From GCA-2733415 sp964276095 (GTDB lineage Bacteria > Bacteroidota > Bacteroidia > Flavobacteriales > Flavobacteriaceae): a DNA stretch of 64,000 bases. Each line of letters starts with the position of its first letter. Positions within the stretch are counted from its first letter, which is position 1. Location: assembly GCA_964276095.1 (NCBI GenBank), contig CAXYDR010000002.1, positions 124,001 through 188,000 on the forward strand. Reading direction: 5' to 3'. Made by a program: the position numbers and the translations under genes. Of this stretch, positions 25,986-35,700 are shown piece by piece. The notes beneath the pieces are model-generated. The model worked only from the letters and a program-made list of their open reading frames with translations. It did not search any database and was not told the origin of the DNA.

Positions 25986-26251
25986 ATATGGAAGCAGGAA
26001 AAAATACATTTTTTATAAATTGCGAAGAAGCTAAGCATATTTGTGATAAAGCACAATACAATGAATCAACTTGGTGGGAACTTTTTCGCTTAAATATTAG
26101 ACTCCTTTATTGTAAAGTAACTAAAGCTTACTCAAAGAGAAATCAAAAATTATCAAAATTAGTAACTGATAAAAAAGTTGATTGCATGGAAGTTAAATCA
26201 AAAGCTAAATTAAAAACTAAATTTGAGCAGGAACTAAAAAACCATCAATAA
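25982..26251 (+). CDS. short zf-HC2-like anti-sigma protein with incomplete zinc site
   Basis: 89 residues from ATG 25982; ATG 25988 is also possible. The N-terminus FINCEEAKHICDKAQY matches the start of short zinc-finger anti-sigma proteins seen next to ECF factors in Flavobacteria. The second half of the metal site, usually C-x-x-C followed by RKYS, reads YCKVTKAYSK, so one cysteine is missing. A basic, lysine-rich tail follows. It lies 56 bases after the sigma gene and is probably its regulator, perhaps no longer zinc-dependent. Its 3' end overlaps the convergent UbiA-like gene by 18 bases. Confidence 0.65.
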   Translation: MNMEAGKNTFFINCEEAKHICDKAQYNESTWWELFRLNIRLLYCKVTKAYSKRNQKLSKLVTDKKVDCMEVKSKAKLKTKFEQELKNHQ

Positions 26252-27091
26252 AACAACCCATAAAATTGGTATTCCTTCAACAAAAAAACTTGAATAATAT
26301 CTAGATTGTCTTTCATTTGATAGTGTCAGCAACAAAATAGTTGTTAGAAATATTAAAGGCATTACTAGTAAATTAATTGCTAATAATTCCTCTTTAAAAA
26401 ATTCTAAAAAGAAAAATACCAGTAACAATAGCAAACCATAAAGCTTCGTGTTTTTTACCCCAATTTTCTGAGGAAGTGTTCCTAACCATTTATCGTCAAT
26501 TGATAAATCTCTGATCTCAAAAGGGAGGATTAACACTACTACAAATATAAACCTCTGAAATATTATTATCCAACCATCTGTTGAAAATTCTATTTCACTT
26601 TCTATTATTGGTAATAACACACTTACAAAAGCCCAAACAAAAGCAACAACATAAATTTTAATCCCTGAAATGTTTCTTAGTGTTTTATATCCTAATGAAA
26701 CCGCGTAACAAAAAGTGAGCAACACTGGTATTATCAGCGACAAAATCGTCTCGCTTTTTAATTTAAAAAGAAAAAATAAACTCATTACAAAACTGACACA
26801 ACTAATAATAAAAGTCGTTTTTTCTTTAGATTTTAATTTCTGAAATTCCTCTACAAAATAGTTGTAATCAAAAGCTAATTTTTTTAATTGCAAGCCTTTC
26901 AATTTTTCTTTTTCAAAATGTTTTATAAAATTATATCCGAAAATCGTTCCAAAAAAAACAAATAATAACAAATCATTATGCATTTGGAGTTCTAAATTAC
27001 GGTATGTTACACCAACCAATGAAGCAACAGAAATGGCTACCCAAATACTGGAACTAACACAAAAATCTACTATTTTATTTAATCTTTTCAC
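26234..27091 (-). CDS. UbiA-like membrane protein
   Basis: A 285-residue protein with about eight or nine membrane helices and a GTG start. The second conserved loop, LPFEIRDLSIDDKWLGTLPQKIGV, matches the second aspartate-rich motif of the UbiA prenyltransferase superfamily (D-x-x-x-D, then G-T-L-P-x-x-x-G). The first motif, normally NDxxD, is GYNFIKHFEKEKL, so an Asp pair is missing. It may be a prenyltransferase with an altered metal site or a non-catalytic relative. No quinone or terpenoid genes are nearby. It is transcribed alone, convergent with the anti-sigma-like gene. Confidence 0.7.
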   Translation of the reverse strand: MKRLNKIVDFCVSSSIWVAISVASLVGVTYRNLELQMHNDLLLFVFFGTIFGYNFIKHFEKEKLKGLQLKKLAFDYNYFVEEFQKLKSKEKTTFIISCVSFVMSLFFLFKLKSETILSLIIPVLLTFCYAVSLGYKTLRNISGIKIYVVAFVWAFVSVLLPIIESEIEFSTDGWIIIFQRFIFVVVLILPFEIRDLSIDDKWLGTLPQKIGVKNTKLYGLLLLLVFFFLEFFKEELLAINLLVMPLIFLTTILLLTLSNERQSRYYSSFFVEGIPILWVVLLMVF

Positions 27092-27219
27092 AGTGTAAAA
27101 ATAAACTTATATTTTGTCTGACACATACAAAAACTAGCATTCTAACTTAAACTGTTAACAACCATTACTTTTAGTTAATATTTACTTATTATGGGTTAAA
27201 ATAATTTCAGAATAATCCG

Positions 27220-27227
27220 TACTTTTG
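27220..27227 (+). promoter_or_regulatory. -7 element of gcvP
   Basis: TACTTTTG, 38 bases upstream of ATG 27266. Confidence 0.6.
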
Positions 27228-27265
27228 CAAACATTAAAAACACAACACTTATAACCTCAACGAGA

Positions 27266-30118
27266 ATGAAAACAGATTCATTTCAATTAAGACATATTGG
27301 CCTAAGTTCTGAAGGTCGTGCTACTATTTTAAAAGCTATTGGTTTAGATAGTTTAGATCAGTTAATTTATGAGACTATCCCAGATGATATTCGATTAAAA
27401 AATGATTTAGATTTACCTGCTGCTTTGAGTGAATATGAATACTTAAATCATATTCAACAGTTATCTACTAAAAACAGTGTTTTTAAAACCTATATTGGTT
27501 TAGGCTATAATGAAGCTATTGTCCCTAGTGTTATACAACGTAACATTTTAGAAAACCCGGGTTGGTACACAGCTTACACTCCATATCAAGCAGAGATTGC
27601 TCAAGGAAGATTAGAAGCGTTACTGAATTACCAAACTATGGTAGTTGATTTAACTGGTATGGAATTAGCAAATGCTTCTTTATTAGATGAAGGAACTGCT
27701 GCTGCTGAAGCTATGGCTTTATTATTTGATGTTCGTGAAAGAGCTCAGAAAAAAACAAATGTTTCTAAGTTTTTTGTCTCAGAAGAAATACTACCTCAAA
27801 CTTTATCAGTTTTACAAACGAGAGCTACTCCTATAGGAATTGAATTAGTTATCGGAAATCATGAAAATTTTGACTTTTCTGAAGAATTCTTTGGTGCTAT
27901 TTTACAATACCCTGGTAAACACGGACAAGTTAACGACTATAAAGGATTTGTAGAAAATGCAAATGCTAATAATATAAAAGTAGCAGTTGCTGCTGATATT
28001 TTATCATTAGTAAAATTACAAGCTCCTGGAGAATTTGGAGCTGATGTTGTAGTTGGTACAACACAACGTTTTGGAATTCCATTAGGTTATGGAGGTCCTC
28101 ATGCTGGGTATTTTGCTACTAAAGATAAATACAAAAGAAGTATACCAGGAAGAATCATCGGAGTTACTCAAGATAAAGATGGTGGGCGTGCTTTACGTAT
28201 GGCATTACAAACTCGTGAGCAACACATTAAACGTGAAAAAGCTACTTCTAACATTTGTACTGCACAAGTATTATTAGCAGTTATGGCTGGTATGTATGCT
28301 GTATTCCATGGAAAAGAAGGATTGCAATATATTGCTAACAAAGTACACCAATCGGCTACTACTTTAGCAAATGCTTTAACTGACTTAGGAATTGAGCAAA
28401 CAAATACTTCTTTCTTTGATACAATTACAGTAAAAGCTCCTTCTGATAAAATCAGACCAATTGCTGAAGCTGCTCAAATTAATTTTAATTATATTGATAC
28501 AGATACGCTTTCTATTTCATTAAATGAAACGGTAAGTATAGCAGACATTAATGCAATAATTACGGTATTTACTACTGCTTTAAATCTCAACGCTACAACT
28601 GTTACTGAATTTTCAGGAACTGATAGTATTGAAAACAACTTATTAAGAAACACTTCATTTTTAGATAATGAAGTATTCAATACACATCATTCTGAAACAG
28701 AAATGATGCGTTATATCAAGAAATTAGAACGTAAGGATTTATCTTTAAATCATTCTATGATTTCTTTAGGATCTTGTACTATGAAGCTAAATGCTGCTTC
28801 AGAAATGCTACCTTTAAGTAATCCAAACTGGGGGAATATTCACCCTTTTGTTCCTTTAGAACAAGCACAAGGATACCAAGAAGTTTTAAAGAATTTAGAA
28901 CATCAATTAAATGTAATTACTGGTTTCGCAGGAACTTCTTTACAACCAAATTCTGGAGCTCAAGGAGAGTTAGCTGGTTTGATGGTTATTAGAGCGTACC
29001 ATGAATCTAGAAATGATCACAACAGAAACATTTGTTTAATTCCTTCTTCTGCACATGGTACTAACCCAGCTTCTGCAGTTATGGCAGGAATGAAAGTTGT
29101 AGTTACTAAAACAGATGAAAAAGGAAATATTGATGTAGCTGATTTACGTGAAAAAGCAATTTTACATGCTGATAATTTATCTGCTTTAATGGTAACTTAT
29201 CCATCTACACATGGTGTATTTGAAAAAGCTATTTGTGAGATTACAAAAATAATTCATGATAATGGCGGACAAGTATATATGGATGGTGCCAACATGAATG
29301 CGCAAGTAGGATTAACAAATCCTGCTACTATTGGTGCAGATGTATGTCACTTAAACTTACACAAAACATTCGCTATACCACATGGTGGTGGTGGTCCAGG
29401 AGTTGGACCAATTTGTGTAGCTCCACAATTAGTTCCTTTCTTACCTACAAATCCTATAATTACTACTGGAGGTGATCAAGCTATTACGGCTATTTCTGCA
29501 GCTCCTTGGGGTTCTGCTTTAGCGTGTTTGATTTCTTACGGATATATTACAATGTTAGGACCTGATGGTTTGAAAAACTCAACAATGAACGCTATCTTAA
29601 ATGCTAACTACATTAAAGAACGTTTAAGTGGTCATTACGACACACTATATACAGGTGAAATGGGACGTGCTGCACACGAAATGATTATTGATTGTAGATC
29701 ATACAAACAATACGGAATTGAAGCGGGAGATATTGCAAAACGTTTAATGGATTATGGTTTCCATGCTCCAACGGTTTCTTTCCCTGTTGCAGGAACTATT
29801 ATGATTGAACCTACTGAATCGGAAAATTTAGCAGAGATAGATCGTTTTTGTGATGCTTTAATTTCTATTAGAAAAGAAATTGCAGAAGCAACTACAGACA
29901 ATCCTAACAATCCTTTAAGAAACGCACCTCATACTCAAGAAATGTTAACTGCTGATGAGTGGGATTTACCTTACTCAAGAAAGCAAGCTGCATTTCCGTT
30001 AGATTATATCGCAGAAAATAAATTCTGGCCTACTGTACGTAGAGTAGACGATGCATACGGTGACAGAAACTTAATTTGTAGCTGTATTGGTATTGAAGCA
30101 TATGAAGAAGCACAATAG
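27266..30118 (+). CDS. gcvP: glycine dehydrogenase (decarboxylating), P protein
   Basis: A 950-residue single-chain P protein of the glycine cleavage system. It decarboxylates glycine and passes the aminomethyl group to lipoylated H protein. Both homologous halves are present: N-terminal (FQLRHIGL..., YTPYQAEIAQGRLEALLNYQT) and C-terminal. The pyridoxal phosphate lysine is Lys700 in HLNLHKTFAIPHGGGGPG, followed by the glycine-rich loop. Length matches the fused (not GcvPA/GcvPB) form. It has its own promoter and terminator. The H and T protein genes are not in the window. Confidence 0.98.
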   Translation: MKTDSFQLRHIGLSSEGRATILKAIGLDSLDQLIYETIPDDIRLKNDLDLPAALSEYEYLNHIQQLSTKNSVFKTYIGLGYNEAIVPSVIQRNILENPGWYTAYTPYQAEIAQGRLEALLNYQTMVVDLTGMELANASLLDEGTAAAEAMALLFDVRERAQKKTNVSKFFVSEEILPQTLSVLQTRATPIGIELVIGNHENFDFSEEFFGAILQYPGKHGQVNDYKGFVENANANNIKVAVAADILSLVKLQAPGEFGADVVVGTTQRFGIPLGYGGPHAGYFATKDKYKRSIPGRIIGVTQDKDGGRALRMALQTREQHIKREKATSNICTAQVLLAVMAGMYAVFHGKEGLQYIANKVHQSATTLANALTDLGIEQTNTSFFDTITVKAPSDKIRPIAEAAQINFNYIDTDTLSISLNETVSIADINAIITVFTTALNLNATTVTEFSGTDSIENNLLRNTSFLDNEVFNTHHSETEMMRYIKKLERKDLSLNHSMISLGSCTMKLNAASEMLPLSNPNWGNIHPFVPLEQAQGYQEVLKNLEHQLNVITGFAGTSLQPNSGAQGELAGLMVIRAYHESRNDHNRNICLIPSSAHGTNPASAVMAGMKVVVTKTDEKGNIDVADLREKAILHADNLSALMVTYPSTHGVFEKAICEITKIIHDNGGQVYMDGANMNAQVGLTNPATIGADVCHLNLHKTFAIPHGGGGPGVGPICVAPQLVPFLPTNPIITTGGDQAITAISAAPWGSALACLISYGYITMLGPDGLKNSTMNAILNANYIKERLSGHYDTLYTGEMGRAAHEMIIDCRSYKQYGIEAGDIAKRLMDYGFHAPTVSFPVAGTIMIEPTESENLAEIDRFCDALISIRKEIAEATTDNPNNPLRNAPHTQEMLTADEWDLPYSRKQAAFPLDYIAENKFWPTVRRVDDAYGDRNLICSCIGIEAYEEAQ

Positions 30119-30134
30119 CACTTTATAAAAATTT

Positions 30135-30170
30135 AAAGACCTCACAATTTTTAGCAATTGTGAGGTCTTT
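30135..30170 (+). terminator. gcvP terminator
   Basis: Perfect 15-bp stem AAAGACCTCACAATT/AATTGTGAGGTCTTT with a 6-base loop, followed by more T. Confidence 0.92.
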
Positions 30171-30309
30171 TTTATTCATTCTTCATTATTTAACTGTGTT
30201 TTTTTGAGCATATCATAAAAATGAAGCTTTTCTACTATGAAACAAGGTATTAGTACAATAATATTAATTAAATTAGCTCTCTTATAGACGACCCATAATA
30301 CGTTTTCCT

Positions 30310-31368
30310 ATGAATATCAAAATAACCGGAACTGGTTCTTATGTACCTAACATCATTAAAAAGAATGAAGATTTCTTACAATCTGTTTTTTTAAATGAAG
30401 ATGGCTCTGCTTTTAAACAAAATAATGACATCATTATTAAAAAGTTCAAGGCTATTACTGGTATTGAAGAAAGACGTTATGCGGAAACCAATCAGGTTAC
30501 TTCTGACTTAGGTTTCATAGCCGCTCAAAAAGCTATTGAAGATGCTAATATTAATCCTGAAGAGTTAGATTATATTATCGTTGCCAGTAATTATGGAGAT
30601 GTAAAACACGGGAATACCCAATGTGATACTGTACCAAGTATGGCCTCAAGAATCAAACATAAATTACGTATTCAAAACCCAAGTTGTGTTGCTTATGATT
30701 TATTGTTTGGATGTCCAGGATGGGTGCAAGCTATGATTCATGCACATGCATTTATGAAGTCTGGAATTGCCAAAAAATGTTTGGTCATCGGAGCTGAAAC
30801 ACTTTCAAGAGTTGTTGATCCTTCAGATAGAGATTCAATGATTTATTCTGATGGTGCTGGGGCAACTATATTAGAGATATCAGATAACGAAAGAGGTATA
30901 CTCTCTCATGAATCTGCAACTCATACTTTTACTGAATCAGAATATATTTTCTTTGGAGAAACGTACGATGACGAAAGTGACTCTGATACACGTTATATTA
31001 AAATGCTAGGACGTAAAATTTATGAATTTGCATTAAACAATGTGCCATTAGCAATGAAATCATGCTTAGACAAAAGTGGTACTGATATTAAAGATTTGAA
31101 AAAAATATTCATCCATCAAGCAAATGAAAAAATGGATGAAGCAATTCTTGAACGCTTCTACAAATTATTCAATACAGACGTACCTGATAACATTATGCCT
31201 ATGAGCATAAATGAACTAGGTAATAGCTCTGTAGCAACAGTTCCTACTTTGTTTGATCTCGTTATAAAAGAAAACTACAAAAAGCACAACTTAGAAAAAG
31301 GTGACATAGTTATGTTTGCTAGTGTTGGTGCGGGTATGAATATAAATGCAATTACTTATCAGTATTAA
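30310..31368 (+). CDS. 3-oxoacyl-ACP synthase III (FabH-like)
   Basis: A 352-residue thiolase-fold condensing enzyme. The catalytic triad is Cys135 (LLFGCPGWVQA), His269 (IHQANEKM) and Asn305 (LGNSSVAT), the complete KAS III set. It is longer than housekeeping FabH (about 320), and the N-terminus (GTGSYVPNIIKKNEDFLQ) differs, so it is probably a FabH-like paralogue condensing an unusual starter acyl group. It is a lone gene with its own terminator; no acyl carrier protein or other fatty-acid gene is adjacent. Confidence 0.9.
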   Translation: MNIKITGTGSYVPNIIKKNEDFLQSVFLNEDGSAFKQNNDIIIKKFKAITGIEERRYAETNQVTSDLGFIAAQKAIEDANINPEELDYIIVASNYGDVKHGNTQCDTVPSMASRIKHKLRIQNPSCVAYDLLFGCPGWVQAMIHAHAFMKSGIAKKCLVIGAETLSRVVDPSDRDSMIYSDGAGATILEISDNERGILSHESATHTFTESEYIFFGETYDDESDSDTRYIKMLGRKIYEFALNNVPLAMKSCLDKSGTDIKDLKKIFIHQANEKMDEAILERFYKLFNTDVPDNIMPMSINELGNSSVATVPTLFDLVIKENYKKHNLEKGDIVMFASVGAGMNINAITYQY

Positions 31369-31390
31369 TTAATAGGTAATTCATTAATCC

Positions 31391-31425
31391 AAACTCTCAT
31401 AATTCTTAATGATTTATGAGAGTTT
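31391..31425 (+). terminator. terminator of the FabH-like gene
   Basis: 12-bp stem AAACTCTCATAA/TTATGAGAGTTT with an 11-base loop, followed by T-rich sequence. Confidence 0.85.
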
Positions 31426-31492
31426 TTTTATACACCACATTTTGTAACAAATAATATCTTTTCTTTGTATCATATTTTATAACACACAACCA

Positions 31493-32275
31493 ATGAACAT
31501 TGCAATTTTAGGAGGAGGAAACTTAGGGAAATCTATAGCTCAAGGCTTATTAGAAAACAACTATGCTCCAGCAAATATTACTATTACCCGTAATAGAATT
31601 GAATTATTAAATAATTTAAAAGAAAAGGGAGTACACGTTAGCAATAACAATATTGAAGCTACACAAAATGCTCAAGTAGTTATCATTGCTGTAAAACCCT
31701 ATAAAATTGCAGAAATACTACAAGAAATAGATTCGGTTATCACATCAGACAAAATTCTTGTTTCAGTAGTGAGTGATTTTTCAATTGCACAAATTGAAGA
31801 AAACTTGAGCAACACACCCTCAATAGTTCGAGCAATGCCGAATACAGCGTCTTCTGTAAATGAATCAATGACATGTTTAGCTTCCAATAATGCCTCTGTA
31901 GAAGATTTAAAGTCTGTCACTACCATATTCAACTCTTTAGGCGAAACTGTTGAAATTAACGAAACTTTAATGGATGCAGCTACTGTTTTAGGTGCTTGTG
32001 GGATTGCTTATGTATTGCGATTTATTCGAGGTATGATTCAAGGTGGTATTGAAATAGGTTTTGATGCGCAAACAGCTACAAAAATAGCTACTCAAACAGT
32101 AAAAGGTGCTAGTGAATTATTATTGCAAAAAGGAAATCATCCAGAAGCAGAAATAGACAAAGTAACTACTCCAAAAGGTTGCACTATTGCAGGTTTAAAT
32201 GAAATGGAACATCAAGGGTTTAGTTCTGCTTTAATCAAGGGAATTAAAACTTCTTTCGATAGTATAACTAAATAA
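31493..32275 (+). CDS. proC: pyrroline-5-carboxylate reductase
   Basis: A 260-residue enzyme of the last step of proline synthesis, reducing pyrroline-5-carboxylate with NAD(P)H. The N-terminal Rossmann motif is IAILGGGNLGKSIAQGLL. SIVRAMPNTASSVNESMTCL and TTPKGCTIAGLNEMEHQGFSSALIKG are the family signature segments. The length is normal. It is immediately followed by a truncated YceI gene. Confidence 0.96.
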   Translation: MNIAILGGGNLGKSIAQGLLENNYAPANITITRNRIELLNNLKEKGVHVSNNNIEATQNAQVVIIAVKPYKIAEILQEIDSVITSDKILVSVVSDFSIAQIEENLSNTPSIVRAMPNTASSVNESMTCLASNNASVEDLKSVTTIFNSLGETVEINETLMDAATVLGACGIAYVLRFIRGMIQGGIEIGFDAQTATKIATQTVKGASELLLQKGNHPEAEIDKVTTPKGCTIAGLNEMEHQGFSSALIKGIKTSFDSITK

Positions 32276-32290
32276 CTTCTTAAATACTGA

Positions 32291-32776
32291 AAGATTACTG
32301 ACGAAAGCTCTATTAAATGGAACGCTTATAAAATTACAGATAAACATCATGAAACCATTCAATTAAAAGATGGGGTTTTGAAATTTGAAAACGATATCCT
32401 AATTGGAGGTGAGTTTATTGTTGACATGACTAGTTTAACAGTAGATGACCTGAAAGGAATGAAAAAAAAGTTCCTTACCAAACACCTAAAAAGTGATGAT
32501 TTTTTTGATGTAAAAAAACATGCTACTTCTAGTTTGATATTCACTGAGGTTATAAAAGCTAAAAATTCATATGCTATAACTGCAGATTTAACAATTAAAG
32601 GAATTACCAAACCCGTATCTATTTACATGGGTATTGTAGATAATAAAGCTACAACAAAACTAAAAATTAACCGAACTCACTATAACATTAAATATAGGTC
32701 TACTAGTTTTTTTGATAACTTAAAAAACAAAGCTATTAATGATGAATTTGATTTAGACGTTACGTTAACTTTTTAG
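32291..32776 (+). pseudogene. YceI-family gene lacking its 5' end
   Basis: Translation in this frame begins directly after a TGA (32288-32290) and gives KITDESSIKWNAYKITDKHH and onward. It matches the YceI lipocalin-like fold almost from its first strand: SSIKWNAYK, GGEFIVDMTSLT, HLKSDDFF, TADLTIKGITKPV, SFFDNL, DEFDLDV. The expected start codon and signal peptide (about 20-25 residues) are absent, and proC ends only 15 bases upstream. A TTG at 32378 opens a 132-residue frame that lacks the first strand. YceI proteins are normally periplasmic and bind isoprenoid-type lipids. This copy is probably a pseudogene produced by a deletion next to proC; rare-start expression cannot be excluded. Confidence 0.75.
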
Positions 32777-32780
32777 TTGT

Positions 32781-35700
32781 TTATATTCCAAAACCTAATC
32801 CAAATGAAATTCTCGTATCTTCATTTGAACTAAAAACTCCTAAGTTTGCTGTAGCCATTTCTGCTACTTTCAACCATAAACCACCACCATATGAATTGTG
32901 CCACTTTTTAGAATTTTCATCTCTTAACCATACTCTACCTAAATCAAAGCCAGTATAAAACCCAAGATTCATTGGTGCTAAACCTGACTTTAACTTCCTT
33001 AAGTTATAACGTACATCCATTGAATTATAGAATGATGTATTTCCTCTAAAACGCTGAAATCGGTATCCTCTCAATCCATCATCAGCCCCAAGGGAAGCTC
33101 CTTGATAAAACTCGACGTTATCGCTAAACATAAAATGCGCTTTCGTTTTATTTGCCAAAACTAAACGGTCATTTTTTGTTAGTTTATGTATAAAACTAAA
33201 TGATGGCACTGCATAACCAAAACTCTGCTTGGTATCTTCTGCATTCAGCTTCCAACTCACATTTAATTGAAAATCCATTCCTAAAGTTGGGTATGCTGAA
33301 TCATTATAGTTTTTAAATCGATAATTAACTTCTGAACCAATGAAGTTTTTTCTGTCAAATAAATTAGATCCTGTTGCTACAAAACCAATAAATCTGTCTG
33401 GTGTATTCTCAACTCTATTACTCTCAAAAGTAGCTAACCAGTTTAATTTACTTCCTTGATTACCACGCTTAACAATTCCTACATTTGTTTTAAACTGTGC
33501 TAATTTCACTCTATTAAAAGCTAAATTATCATCATCTTCTTGATTTTCTGTTTCATTCCCTAATCCAAAAAAATTGGTTGCATAGTTAGGACTTGTGTAA
33601 TGAACTTCAAACTGAATATTCATCTTATTAAAGATGTTTCCATACTCGCCTATGTAACCTAAGTCAAAGCCATTATTCCCTATAAAGTAATTCGCTTTTA
33701 TATTGTGCTTGTGTGAAAAAGGGGCTTGTCGTAAGTTTTTAAATGTCATCGTTTTATTAACACCTACAAACACTCCATCATCTTTATTGATTCCAAAAAC
33801 TGGTAATAACTGATTTACTACTTCTTTTCGTTTATAATAATCATATGTATTAGTTTTATAATCATCTAATAACCTAACCCTTGCTTTTTGAGCTTTTGAC
33901 ACATCATTCTTTTTACTCTTAAAATCATAAATAGTAATCCCTTTTCCATTATCTACAATAAAGGTGTCATTGTTTTGTCCGCCAATTATTTTCACTTTAA
34001 TATACGAATCACTTTCACCCTTTACCTCAACCACATCTTCTCCATCTAAAGCATATAGCCAAATTTCCTTGGTTTCTCTTTTATCATAAACTCTTTCAAA
34101 GTTTAATTTATCTTTATAATAAAACTGAATTTTGGTTTTTCCTTGATCTTGTCGCGAAACAATAATTTTATCATCTTTATCACTCGCAGTAAGAATAACT
34201 GATTTTGCTAAAATTTTATAATATGCCGCAGCAATTGTTTCAACCTCATTCCTTCTATACTTCAATACGCTTTTAGCATTAGCAATTTTTTCATTTTGTA
34301 CTTCCAAAGGAAACTGACTAAATGCCTTTTCTATAATTTCATCTGATAAATTGTCCTTAATAAACTTGGCTTCCGTTAACCAATCTTCAATGGTTAACAT
34401 CTTTAACAATTTCATGTCTACTGGTCTCCCATTAGTATTATGCCATTTTAAATCTCTAATTTCATGCGTATATGTTTGCATTTTCCTCAAACTTGGCAAC
34501 AATTGTGTTACTACTCTTAATAAGGCTCCATCATAATTTGCAAACACTTGATCTCGATCTCTTGGAATAGGTTTATACAAATGTTCTTTTTCTCCTTCAA
34601 ATTTACTCCAACGCCATTGATCCTGATGTCTATCCCAATCACCTAAAATCATGTCAAATAAACGAGCTCTTACAAATGCTTTTTCATCTATTTGATGCTT
34701 TGGATTTTTATGTAATTTCTCAAACAAATCTAAGGAACTAATAATATCATCCGAATTTCCAAAATGTTCTTGGGAATTTTGAGTTTCTCCAACATGCTCT
34801 TCTATCATATACAATGCATCACCGTAATCTTCATTATACACTCCTAGTCCATTTTGTTTAGGCACATAAAACAATTTAGGCTTGGTATGAAAAACATTTA
34901 TTGCTTCAGAAAGTGTTGGCAGAATAAACGATGCATATGGATGTGTTGTGGTATATACATCTTCAATAAATGACTCTAAAAAAGTTCCTTTTAAATCTTC
35001 TTTGATATATTTTTGTTGATACGCATTAATTTGTAAAAACTGAACTGCATTTTTCTTTAAAGCACGCATTACCCATTGCTTACCTTTCTTATCCTTTAAG
35101 CGTAATGACACTGATTGATTCCCTCCTCCTCTTTTAATTGGCTTCAAACCACCATATAAGGTTTCTAAATTTGCAATTGGCGCTGTAACTTCTGTTCCAT
35201 AAGCGGCTCTATAATGCTCACCCCATAAACGTTTGTAGAATTCACTCTTTTGTGTAGCCAAAGGCTCATAAATTGTAGCTTTCTTTTCTCCTGCTTCTAT
35301 TTTAGAATACTTTGACTTTTCAACTTCTTTATACGCTTCAAAAACTTCTTTAGTGAATACTATTTTATCATCAATATCATTTGCTTGAATAAATTTTACT
35401 TGAGTAGTTCCGTCTTTATACACATCTAAAACCGCATAACCCAAGGTTGCGAATGCGAAATTACTTTCGTTAGATCTCTTAACTCCTGAAGCTTTACTCC
35501 CTGAGCCAGAAACTATCTGTTTCAAGTTGTTTTTTTCAATATATTGTAAATTATGTTCGTGTCCAGAAGCAAAAATTACTCTATCAGATTCTTGCGCCAT
35601 TGTAGTTAATCTATTGACCAAAAATCTGTAATTTTTATTTTGTAAATCTTGAGGAGAAATTCCACCAGTTTTTCTAATGAAGTTACCCAAAGTACCTAAA

